Shown here: piece after piece, positions 46,670 through 54,247 of the stretch
How the letters are laid out: each line of letters opens with the position of its first letter
How positions within the stretch are numbered: position 1 is the stretch's first letter
NCBI RefSeq assembly: GCF_022848905.1
Contig: NZ_JAFIRA010000010.1
Span: 1 to 64,000, forward strand
Reading direction: 5' to 3'
DNA: 64,000 nt
Origin: Thermostichus vulcanus str. 'Rupite'
Lineage (GTDB): Bacteria > Cyanobacteriota > Cyanobacteriia > Thermostichales > Thermostichaceae
Translations under genes and position numbers: made by a program
Notes under the pieces: model-generated
The model's database searches: none
What the model saw: the letters and a program-made list of their open reading frames with translations, nothing else
Told to the model about the DNA's origin: nothing

Positions 46670-48133
46670 TTAATACCCAGTTAGTTGTCCTCGCATCCCT
46701 TGCCAGAGGGTGATGGCGAGGATGCGCAGATCCAACCACAACGACCAGTTTTGCACGTAGTACAGATCGTATTGGGTACGGCGGGCAATGCTGGTATCAC
46801 CCCGTAGGCCATGGATTTGCGCCCAGCCGGTCAGACCCGTTTTCACCAGGTGCCGATCCAGGTATTTGGGGATCTCCTGGCTAAACTGCTGCACAAAGTA
46901 GGGACGCTCTGGGCGTGGCCCCACTAAGCTCATTTCCCCCTTCAACACATTCCACAGTTGTGGCAACTCATCCAAATTAGCCCGTCGCAAAAAGGCTCCA
47001 ATTGCGGTTCGCCGCGGATCCCCCGGACGGGTCCAGCCAGGTTGGGCGGATCCCTCGGCATCCACGCGCATGGTGCGGAATTTGGCAATCCAAAAGGACT
47101 GGCCATCCAGGCTCACCCGCTCCTGGAAATAGAAAATCGGGCCAGGACTACTCCAGGCTACCAAAGCGGCAATCCCCAAAAAAACAGGGCTGAGGCACAT
47201 CAACCCCACTAGGGATCCCACCACATCCACCGCTCGTTTAATCCAGCGATTGTGGGCATAGCGCAGCGGTGGCTCCCGTAAGGTCAGCAACGGGATCCCG
47301 TCTAAAGATTGCAAACTCAGGTTCACCGTCAAAAAGGCGAGAATATCCGGTACCAGACGCACCTGTACCGACAAGGCTTGCAAACTGAGCAACAGCGGCG
47401 CTGTAGCCAAATCCGGTTGCCCAAACCACACCTCCTGCACTTCCGGGTGGATTTGTAGATAGGCGATTAAATGGCCGGGATCCAACCGTTCAAGAATTGA
47501 CCAGGAAGACTCCGGTTGAAGCAGGGGAGCTTGAACCGCATGCCCATCCTGAGGACGGGAACTTTCCCCAGAGATAGCCGGCTCCGCTACAGCCCAAGCC
47601 ACGATCTCAAAGCCCAGGTGCGGGGTGCGCCCCAACCGCTCCAATACATCTGCCAAAACCGACTGGGATCCCACCCAAATTACCTGCCGCCGTCCATAGC
47701 CCCGAGACAATAACTGGCCCATGCCCAGGCGCAGTCCCGCCCGCGTCAGAGTCATCCCCAGCAAGGCCATCACTCCGGCATAGCCCAGCACCAGCCGCGA
47801 CAAAGACACCGAGCGAATGAAAAAAGCCCCTGCCAGGATCAGGCCGAAGGTACACCCCAACCCCACCAGCAAACTGACCCATTCCTCAAAGTGAGACAAA
47901 CGTTTGGGTTCGGTATACCCCCCCAGACCGGCCTGAACACCCCAGTAGCTGAAAATGGTCAACAACCCCAAGCCTGCGTATAAATCCCAAGGCAAGAGCT
48001 GATGGGGCGAAAGACTGCGTAGCCAGTAGCCCACCCCAAACGCTAGCCAAATACAGAGGCCATCCCCCAAACAGGCTAGGGGTACCCACAACTGTTGCAA
48101 ATCCCACTTGGCTTGCTGGCCCCGTTCTGCCAA
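46670..48133 (-). CDS. Polyprenyl glycosylphosphotransferase (exopolysaccharide initiating enzyme)
   Basis: 487 aa. Five hydrophobic helices in the first ~150 aa are followed by a nucleotide-binding-like domain (VIWVGSQSVLADVLERL) and a C-terminal bacterial sugar transferase domain: FYFQERVSLDGQSFWIAKFRTM, NLDELPQLWNVLKGEMSLVGPRPE. It would load the first sugar phosphate onto undecaprenyl phosphate at the membrane. No ATG is near the conserved start; TTG 48133 (LAERGQQ) is chosen because GGGAGGAG lies 7 bases upstream. Confidence 0.88.
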   Translation of the reverse strand: MAERGQQAKWDLQQLWVPLACLGDGLCIWLAFGVGYWLRSLSPHQLLPWDLYAGLGLLTIFSYWGVQAGLGGYTEPKRLSHFEEWVSLLVGLGCTFGLILAGAFFIRSVSLSRLVLGYAGVMALLGMTLTRAGLRLGMGQLLSRGYGRRQVIWVGSQSVLADVLERLGRTPHLGFEIVAWAVAEPAISGESSRPQDGHAVQAPLLQPESSWSILERLDPGHLIAYLQIHPEVQEVWFGQPDLATAPLLLSLQALSVQVRLVPDILAFLTVNLSLQSLDGIPLLTLREPPLRYAHNRWIKRAVDVVGSLVGLMCLSPVFLGIAALVAWSSPGPIFYFQERVSLDGQSFWIAKFRTMRVDAEGSAQPGWTRPGDPRRTAIGAFLRRANLDELPQLWNVLKGEMSLVGPRPERPYFVQQFSQEIPKYLDRHLVKTGLTGWAQIHGLRGDTSIARRTQYDLYYVQNWSLWLDLRILAITLWQGMRGQLTGY

Positions 48134-48368
48134 GGATGCTCTCCTCCCGGTCAAAAACTGCAAACCATCTTACCGTCTCGATTTCATCTAGAGCAGAAGA
48201 TGAGGGTGCTCCCCAGGACGCGGCACGCCATCGGGTTACAACCCTGCCCAATCCTGACCCCAGAAGCGGACAATCAACTGGGATCCCTGCCTCGTAACAG
48301 AGCAGATCCCGATGGCCCGATGAGTTGAATGAACAAATGAACAAATTGAACATGGAGGACATTGACCC

Positions 48369-49142
48369 ATGCACCCCATCTGGATTGGATCCCTGGGTAG
48401 CCTGATCGCCGGCTTAGCCACAGGGTTAGGGGCTTTGCCAGCCCTGTTTGTTCCCTCTATCTCTGACCGAGCCCAAGGGATCCTACTGGGGTTTGGGGGT
48501 GGGGTGATGTTGGCCGCCACATCCTTCTCTTTGTTGGTGCCGGGGACGGAAGCCGCTCTGGAGTTGGGGTATTCCCGGTTCATGGCTGCTTTGATCATGG
48601 TGGCGGGTATGTTGATCGGGGCCTTGTTCCTGGAAAGTGCCCACCGATTCTTTCCCCACGAGCACTTTTTCAAGGGAGTAGAAGGGGAGAACCGTGCCCA
48701 TCTAAAACGCATCTGGCTATTCATCATTGCCATTACGCTGCACAACTTTCCGGAAGGCTTGGCGGTGGGGGTGGGATTTGCCACAGGGCAGATTACTGCA
48801 GGGTTGGCTCTAGCGATTGGGATCGGACTACAAAACATCCCGGAGGGCTTGGTGGTGGCCTTGTCATTGGTAGCCCAGGGGTATCGGCGGTTGTTTGCTT
48901 TTCGGGTGGCGCTCCTCACGGGTTTGGTGGAGCCGGTCGGTGGACTGATTGGGGCTACAGTGGTGTCGTTGGCGCAGCCTTTGTTGCCGTGGGGGATGGC
49001 TTTTGCGGCAGGGGCCATGCTGTTTGTCATTTCGGATGAGATTATCCCCGAGTCCCATCGGCAGGGGATAGAACGGGAGGCCACCTTTGGAGTCCTCAGC
49101 GGGTTTGTGGTGATGCTGCTGCTGGATACTGCACTGGGTTAA
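48369..49142 (+). CDS. ZIP family metal transporter
   Basis: 257 aa with eight predicted membrane helices. The metal-binding motifs HNFPEGLAVGVG (TM4) and QNIPEGLVVALSL (TM5) define the ZIP/ZupT family. A short His/Glu-containing loop (FFPHEHFFKGVEGENRAH) lies between TM3 and TM4. It probably takes up zinc or other divalent metals. ATG at 48369. Confidence 0.92.
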   Translation: MHPIWIGSLGSLIAGLATGLGALPALFVPSISDRAQGILLGFGGGVMLAATSFSLLVPGTEAALELGYSRFMAALIMVAGMLIGALFLESAHRFFPHEHFFKGVEGENRAHLKRIWLFIIAITLHNFPEGLAVGVGFATGQITAGLALAIGIGLQNIPEGLVVALSLVAQGYRRLFAFRVALLTGLVEPVGGLIGATVVSLAQPLLPWGMAFAAGAMLFVISDEIIPESHRQGIEREATFGVLSGFVVMLLLDTALG

Positions 49143-49165
49143 GCGCTGAGTTAAAGGGGGATCCG

Positions 49166-49933
49166 ATGTTAAGCAATGAACCCTTTTTGTGGCGGGGCGC
49201 TGAGGGGGGGGATCACGCCTGTTTGCTGCTGCATGGGTTAGGGGGCGGCATCTACGAGTTGCAGTGGTTGGCGGAACGATTGTTGGGGTTGGGCCTGACG
49301 GTCCAGGGCTTCAACTATCCCGGCCACGACCAGCCTGCTCCGCGGATGCCTCGCTCCCGTTGGACGGAATGGTACGGGCGGGTTTTGGAGCATTACTTGG
49401 CTTTGCAGCAGGAGTATCGACAGGTTTCAGTGGTGGGATTTTCAACAGGGTGCCCTCTGGCTCTGCATCTGGCTTTTGCCCATCCCTTGCACAAGCTGGT
49501 GTTGCTTTCCCCTTTTTTTGCCATCCGCCACCAGTGGTACTACGGGTTGCGTCCGGAGCAGTACCTGAACAGCATCGGGCGGTTGCTGGAGGATGTCCCT
49601 CGCCTTCAACTACCGATTCGGGATGGGGATGTGCGAGCCTTTGCCGAAAAAGCTGCCTATTTCCAGAGTTTTAATCTGCCCTCGGTGCGCAGTGCTCTCG
49701 AGCTGATCGAGCGGGTGAGAGGAGAGGTGGCTCACATCCGAGTGCCCACCCTGATCCTGCAATCTCGTCAAGATACGGTGGTGGATCCCGAACAGGCGGA
49801 GTGGCTCTATCGGGAGCTGGGATCCGCACAGAAAGTCCTGCACTGGCTGCAACGCTCCGATCACATTCTTTCTCTGGATGTGGAGCGGGAGGAGGTCTTT
49901 GCCCGAGTTGGCCAGTTCTTGGGGGATCCCTAG
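49166..49933 (+). CDS. Alpha/beta hydrolase, carboxylesterase Est30-like
   Basis: 255 aa. Oxyanion region LLLHGLGGG, nucleophile elbow GFSTGCPLAL (Ser), acid in LQSRQDTVVDPEQ and His in QRSDHILSLD complete a catalytic triad. It resembles monoacylglycerol lipase or Est30 esterases; the substrate is unknown. ATG 49166 follows GGGGGATCC. It starts 23 bp after the ZIP gene and may be cotranscribed. Confidence 0.88.
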   Translation: MLSNEPFLWRGAEGGDHACLLLHGLGGGIYELQWLAERLLGLGLTVQGFNYPGHDQPAPRMPRSRWTEWYGRVLEHYLALQQEYRQVSVVGFSTGCPLALHLAFAHPLHKLVLLSPFFAIRHQWYYGLRPEQYLNSIGRLLEDVPRLQLPIRDGDVRAFAEKAAYFQSFNLPSVRSALELIERVRGEVAHIRVPTLILQSRQDTVVDPEQAEWLYRELGSAQKVLHWLQRSDHILSLDVEREEVFARVGQFLGDP

Positions 49934-50034
49934 AACCCCGCCCCAGGCTCACTCTCGGAATTAACCCTATTCCCAGGTTTTTATTAAGCAACGTGAAGTA
50001 AGATTGTGGAGACAAAACGCGGGAGAGCAGGAGG

Positions 50035-50397
50035 ATGTGGAAAAAGCTGCGGGGGGGCTTCTTACTGGTTTTGGGATTTATGTTGTCGCCCCTCTCCTGG
50101 TGGAATGATTTGTTTTTCAACCTGCCGATTGCCTACGGGTTTGGCTATCTCTGTGGCTTGTGGCAGCCTGAGTGGATCTTGGGAGGAACCCTCGTCGGGT
50201 ACTGGCTCTCCAACTTGGTTGGCATTGTCATGATGCAGTTTGGCGCTACGGATGTTGTGGAAACAGGTGAGAAACCTCGCAACATAAAACGAGATCTCCT
50301 AATCGGCCTAGCTTCTTCTACCGCCTACACGTTGGTGATCGTGGGATTGGTGCAATTCCATATAGTCGATATCAGTGCTATCTTCCCCATCTCCTAA
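50035..50397 (+). CDS. Hypothetical membrane protein
   Basis: 120 aa with about three hydrophobic segments (residues 8-24, 32-72 and 95-115). The motif SWWNDLFFNLPIAYGFGYL resembles a conserved bacterial family of small inner-membrane proteins of unknown function. AGGAGG directly precedes ATG 50035. The next gene begins right after its stop. Confidence 0.65.
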   Translation: MWKKLRGGFLLVLGFMLSPLSWWNDLFFNLPIAYGFGYLCGLWQPEWILGGTLVGYWLSNLVGIVMMQFGATDVVETGEKPRNIKRDLLIGLASSTAYTLVIVGLVQFHIVDISAIFPIS

Positions 50398-50454
50398 ATG
50401 GGCTTGGAGGAGTGTCGGGATCCCTGTTTCTTGTTTTGTTGGCCAAACAACTTT

Positions 50455-51141
50455 ATGTCCGTCGCGGTTTTCTGGAAAACTTTAGTCGAAGGGATCATCG
50501 CTTTTGTCGCCACTCACATTGACGACTTTCTCCTGCTTGCCTTGTTATTTGCCCAGGTTCAGATCCAACCGAACTGGAAACCCTGGCACGTCTGGCTTGG
50601 TGGCTACATTGGCCTCATCGGTCTGATTGGCATCAGTCTGTTGGGCTATTTCGGCGGACTGTTGTTGCCCCCACCTGTGATTGGGTTGCTGGGATTGATC
50701 CCGATTGCTGTCGGTTGCTGGAAACTGTGGCGACCCGGAAATGAAGAAGAAGCTATTGAAAAGGAGCTGGAAGAACTCCAGGAACATCCGCCTAGAAAGA
50801 GATGGCTGTTCTCTTTGCCTTTCATCTCCCCGCCTGTGCTCATGTCAGTGACTTTGACCTTTGCTAACGGAGGGGATAATATCAGCCTCTATGTTCCCTT
50901 GTTTGCCAGTAGCACTCCACCACAATTGCTTTTGTTTTTTGTGATTTTCGTTCTCATGAAAGGGCTGTGGTTTGCTATCGCCCAAAGATTGTCTTTACAG
51001 CCAGTTGTAGTTAAGGTGTTAACAGAGCAGGGAGAACATTGGGTGCCTTGGATTCTCATTGGATTGGGAATTTGGATTCTAGTTGAAAATGAAACCTGGC
51101 GATGGTTTGTGTCCTACCTTGTGAATGGGATCCTGGGTTGA
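50455..51141 (+). CDS. CadD-like cadmium resistance/efflux membrane protein
   Basis: 228 aa from ATG 50455; ATG 50398 directly after the previous stop is an alternative that adds a Cys-rich 19-aa extension. It has five to six membrane helices. The N-terminal VATHIDDFLLLALLFAQ and later TFANGGDNISLYVPLFA repeat the paired DD/GGDN motifs of PF03596 (CadD). Family members confer cadmium tolerance in Gram-positives; the cyanobacterial substrate is unknown. Confidence 0.78.
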   Translation: MSVAVFWKTLVEGIIAFVATHIDDFLLLALLFAQVQIQPNWKPWHVWLGGYIGLIGLIGISLLGYFGGLLLPPPVIGLLGLIPIAVGCWKLWRPGNEEEAIEKELEELQEHPPRKRWLFSLPFISPPVLMSVTLTFANGGDNISLYVPLFASSTPPQLLLFFVIFVLMKGLWFAIAQRLSLQPVVVKVLTEQGEHWVPWILIGLGIWILVENETWRWFVSYLVNGILG

Positions 51142-51199
51142 ACCACTCCTCCTGCATCCAGTTCACCTTAACCAGACGGTTGCAAGACAACCCCAAAAC

Positions 51200-51466
51200 T
51201 CAGTCGTTGTGTCGCTCAGGATAGGGATCCCATTCCGACTCTTCATGGCGATGTTCTCGTTCCCAGCGATGAACCCAGTCCCAGATGCGGTAGTGCTGGT
51301 CGGCGTTGAGTTGAGTGGGATCCTGCCCCAACGTAGCAGCCTCTTCCGGAGTGAGGAGAGCAGCCAGGCTGCCGATCTCCACCAAATGGCGACGTTCTTC
51401 GGCGGTGGTGTGGGCCTGGTGCAATCGTCGAATCAGCCGACGAACAGAAAGCGTTTCTTGACTCAT
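51200..51466 (-). CDS. Hypothetical small acidic protein
   Basis: 88 aa from ATG 51466. Helical and charged: SVRRLIRRLHQAHTTAEERRHLVE, then LLTPEEAATLGQDPTQLNADQHYRIWDWVHRWERE. I recognise no family. Codon use matches the neighbours, and the frame is complete between convergent cadD-like and the murB end, so it is probably real. Confidence 0.55.
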   Translation of the reverse strand: MSQETLSVRRLIRRLHQAHTTAEERRHLVEIGSLAALLTPEEAATLGQDPTQLNADQHYRIWDWVHRWEREHRHEESEWDPYPERHND

Positions 51467-51585
51467 AAGCCAATCCCAAACTGGGGGTAGAGGGTACACC
51501 TATCGGGGTCAGGAAGGGGCAAAGTTATCTTCTCATGCTGTAAAAACTTCAACCGTATCAAGCGAGCCCAGTCCTCATGGCCAAC

Positions 51586-52560
51586 TCAAGAGGGAATGTC
51601 AAATTGCCCCAAGATGCGTACCTCTGGCTCTAACAACAGAGACCATTGTTGACACACTTTTTCCTGAGCCAACTGGATTAAATGGTGAATATCGCTGGCG
51701 GTCGCTTGATCACAATTCAGGATGAAATTGGCATGCCGCTCTGAAATTTGGGCTCCGCCAATCCGGTAGCCCTTCAGCCCCACCTGCTCGATCAGCCAGC
51801 CCGCCGGGTAAGTCTCGGGGTTACGAAAGACACTACCACAGCTGGGCAAATGATAAGGCTGCGAATTCAGGCGTTGGTTAAGGTTGCGCTGGGTTTCCAA
51901 CTGCACCTGAGCGGGATCCCCACCTGGGATCAACTGCAGTGTTGCCCCTGTTACTGTCCAGGCCGATTCCTGCAAGCGAGAGCGGCGATAGCCAAACTGG
52001 AGATCTTCAGGATCTAGGCGATAGAGTTCCTGCTCCTCATCCAAAATCTGCGCTTCTACCAGCACATCCGACAAAGCAAAGGCATGAGCGCCGGCATTCA
52101 TCACTACGGCTCCCCCCACCGTACCCGGGATCCCAATCGCCCATTCCAATCCTCGCCACCCCTGCTTCGCCGCCACCCGCGACAAATTGACCAACGGTTC
52201 TCCGGCAGCAGCCCAAATCCGCCCACCCTCCAACAGTTGGATCCCGCGCATGCGCCGGGTATTGACCACCAGCCCCGATAAGCCCGCATCGCTAATCAAC
52301 AGGTTGCTCCCTGCTCCCAAGAGGGTGACTGGAATCCCTTCCGCCCGTGCCCAACCCAAGCACTGCCGCAGCTCTAAGTCTGTGCGGGGTTCGCAATACC
52401 ACTCTGCTTTGCCCCCGACTCGAAAGGTGGTCAAAGGAGCCAACAGGATCCCTGACTGAATCAATCCAGAAAGGCCGACAGAAGCTGGGGTTGAGGCAGA
52501 AACTGGGCGGTCGGACACACAGGAGCTATCCCGCAGGATCATCACCGGAGCCGTAGTCAT
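51586..52560 (-). CDS. murB: UDP-N-acetylenolpyruvoylglucosamine reductase
   Basis: 324 aa. It reduces UDP-GlcNAc-enolpyruvate to UDP-MurNAc with FAD and NADPH. Motifs: LAPLTTFRVGGKAEWYCEP, LGAGSNLLISDAGLSGLVV, GIPGTVGGAVVMNAGAHA, SCGSVFRNP with the proton-donor Ser, and ISERHANFILN. ATG 52560 overlaps the murC stop as ATGA. Confidence 0.97.
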   Translation of the reverse strand: MTTAPVMILRDSSCVSDRPVSASTPASVGLSGLIQSGILLAPLTTFRVGGKAEWYCEPRTDLELRQCLGWARAEGIPVTLLGAGSNLLISDAGLSGLVVNTRRMRGIQLLEGGRIWAAAGEPLVNLSRVAAKQGWRGLEWAIGIPGTVGGAVVMNAGAHAFALSDVLVEAQILDEEQELYRLDPEDLQFGYRRSRLQESAWTVTGATLQLIPGGDPAQVQLETQRNLNQRLNSQPYHLPSCGSVFRNPETYPAGWLIEQVGLKGYRIGGAQISERHANFILNCDQATASDIHHLIQLAQEKVCQQWSLLLEPEVRILGQFDIPS

Positions 52561-54077
52561 GATGCCAACACCTCAGAAGCACCCATCTCGCTGACCGAAT
52601 CTTCTGCTTGCCTAGCTGAGTCTGGTTCAGGATCCGCTAGGGGCAGCTGCTCAGCCTGAGCAGCGTATGCCCGCATCGTAGCCGCTATCTGCTGATTCAG
52701 ATCACCTGCGCCCAGAAAAGTCACCAGATCTCCAGGTTGCAAAACAGACCGTAACACCTCCGGCAACTGCTGCAGAGAACCCACATAGCGGACGTGGGGG
52801 TGATACTCAGACACCGCCACCGCCAGGCGCAAGCTGTCGGAACGCAACGGCGGCGACTCCCCCGCTCCATAGGTGGGCACGATCAACACCACATCCGCAT
52901 CCCCAAAACAGCGGGCAAAATCCTGAAACAACCTGGCCAAACGGCTGTGGCGATGGGGTTGAAACACTGCCACCACTCGGCGTTGCTGGAGCCGGGCTGC
53001 ACGCAGGGTAGCCTGAATTTCACTGGGGTGATGAGCATAATCATCCACAAAAGTCACCCCACCCACTTCCCCTTTCCGCTCAAAGCGGCGATGCGCCCCC
53101 TGAAATTGAGATAGGGCTGAGGCAATCACCCCGAACCCCAAACCCAACTGGCGACCCACCGCAATGGCAGCCAACGCATTGCTCAGGTTATGGGATCCCA
53201 ACACCTGTAAGCGCAGCTGACCCAGCCGGGATCCCCCTTCCCAAATTTCGGCTGAGGTGGAATCCCCGGCATAAACAATCTGACGGGCTTGGTAGAGGGC
53301 TTGGGGGTGCTCCTGTAGGCTATAGCCCACATCCACCGACAGATGAGCCGCTACATTTGGGCAATCCAGAGACGCAACCAAAGTTTGACTTTGCTGCCCA
53401 TACTGTTGAAAGGCCCGAATCACTTGATCCAAGTCGGTGTAATGATCCGGGTGATCCAGCTCAATGTTGGTGATCACCCCCACCTTGGGGTGTAACCGCA
53501 CCAGCGATCCATCCGATTCATCCACTTCTGCCACCAGATACTCCCCCTGGCCGAGGCGAGCATTGCCCTCCCAGGCATCCACCTCCCCGCCAATAATGAG
53601 GGTGGGATCCCAACCCGCCGAGAGCAACACATAGCCAATCATGCTGCTGGTGGTGGTTTTGCCGTGGGTGCCCGCCACACCAATACTGGGGCGATGGTTA
53701 AACAGGGCCGCCAACAAATCGGCTCGGTGCCAAATCGCTAAGCCTTTTCCCAAAGCAGCCGCCAATTCCGGGTTGCCAGGGCGAATGGCGCTGGAATAGA
53801 TCACCTGCGGATCCCCGATCAGCCCCTCTGGGGTATGACCCTGGACAAAACGAACCCCCAAAGCTTCCAGTCGGCGGGTACGACCATTGGCAGCAATATC
53901 CGAACCGGAAACCCGAAACCCCTGCTTGGCCAGAATGTAGGCCAGTGCCGACATGCCCACCCCACCAATGCCGACAAAATGATAGGTGGCAATTAATGGA
54001 TCTAAGCTGAGGGGTAAAGTCTGAGACTGAACCGAGACTGACGTGACGGGATCCTCCCCCCCAAGCGTTTCTAGCAT
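52557..54077 (-). CDS. murC: UDP-N-acetylmuramate-L-alanine ligase
   Basis: 506 aa Mur ligase. The N-terminal Rossmann loop is FVGIGGVGMSALAYILA, the ATP loop GVAGTHGKTTTSSMIGYV, with DESDGSLVRLHPKVGVITNIELDHPDHYTD and the C-terminal DDYAHHPSEIQATLRAAR. It adds L-Ala to UDP-MurNAc, the next step after MurB, with which it forms a coupled murC-murB pair. ATG at 54077. Confidence 0.98.
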   Translation of the reverse strand: MLETLGGEDPVTSVSVQSQTLPLSLDPLIATYHFVGIGGVGMSALAYILAKQGFRVSGSDIAANGRTRRLEALGVRFVQGHTPEGLIGDPQVIYSSAIRPGNPELAAALGKGLAIWHRADLLAALFNHRPSIGVAGTHGKTTTSSMIGYVLLSAGWDPTLIIGGEVDAWEGNARLGQGEYLVAEVDESDGSLVRLHPKVGVITNIELDHPDHYTDLDQVIRAFQQYGQQSQTLVASLDCPNVAAHLSVDVGYSLQEHPQALYQARQIVYAGDSTSAEIWEGGSRLGQLRLQVLGSHNLSNALAAIAVGRQLGLGFGVIASALSQFQGAHRRFERKGEVGGVTFVDDYAHHPSEIQATLRAARLQQRRVVAVFQPHRHSRLARLFQDFARCFGDADVVLIVPTYGAGESPPLRSDSLRLAVAVSEYHPHVRYVGSLQQLPEVLRSVLQPGDLVTFLGAGDLNQQIAATMRAYAAQAEQLPLADPEPDSARQAEDSVSEMGASEVLAS

Positions 54078-54247
54078 TGCAACCCTACCTCACTCCTCAA
54101 AGATCACCACACCCTAAAAATCGGCACCCGTAGCCCAGGTCCCGAACAGGCCACATCATACCAGGAATCCCCTAGGGGGAGGTAGTTCGCGCTTCACAGG
54201 GGAATGGATCTGTTTGGGCAATCCATATATTTCTAGGGTCAGTATCC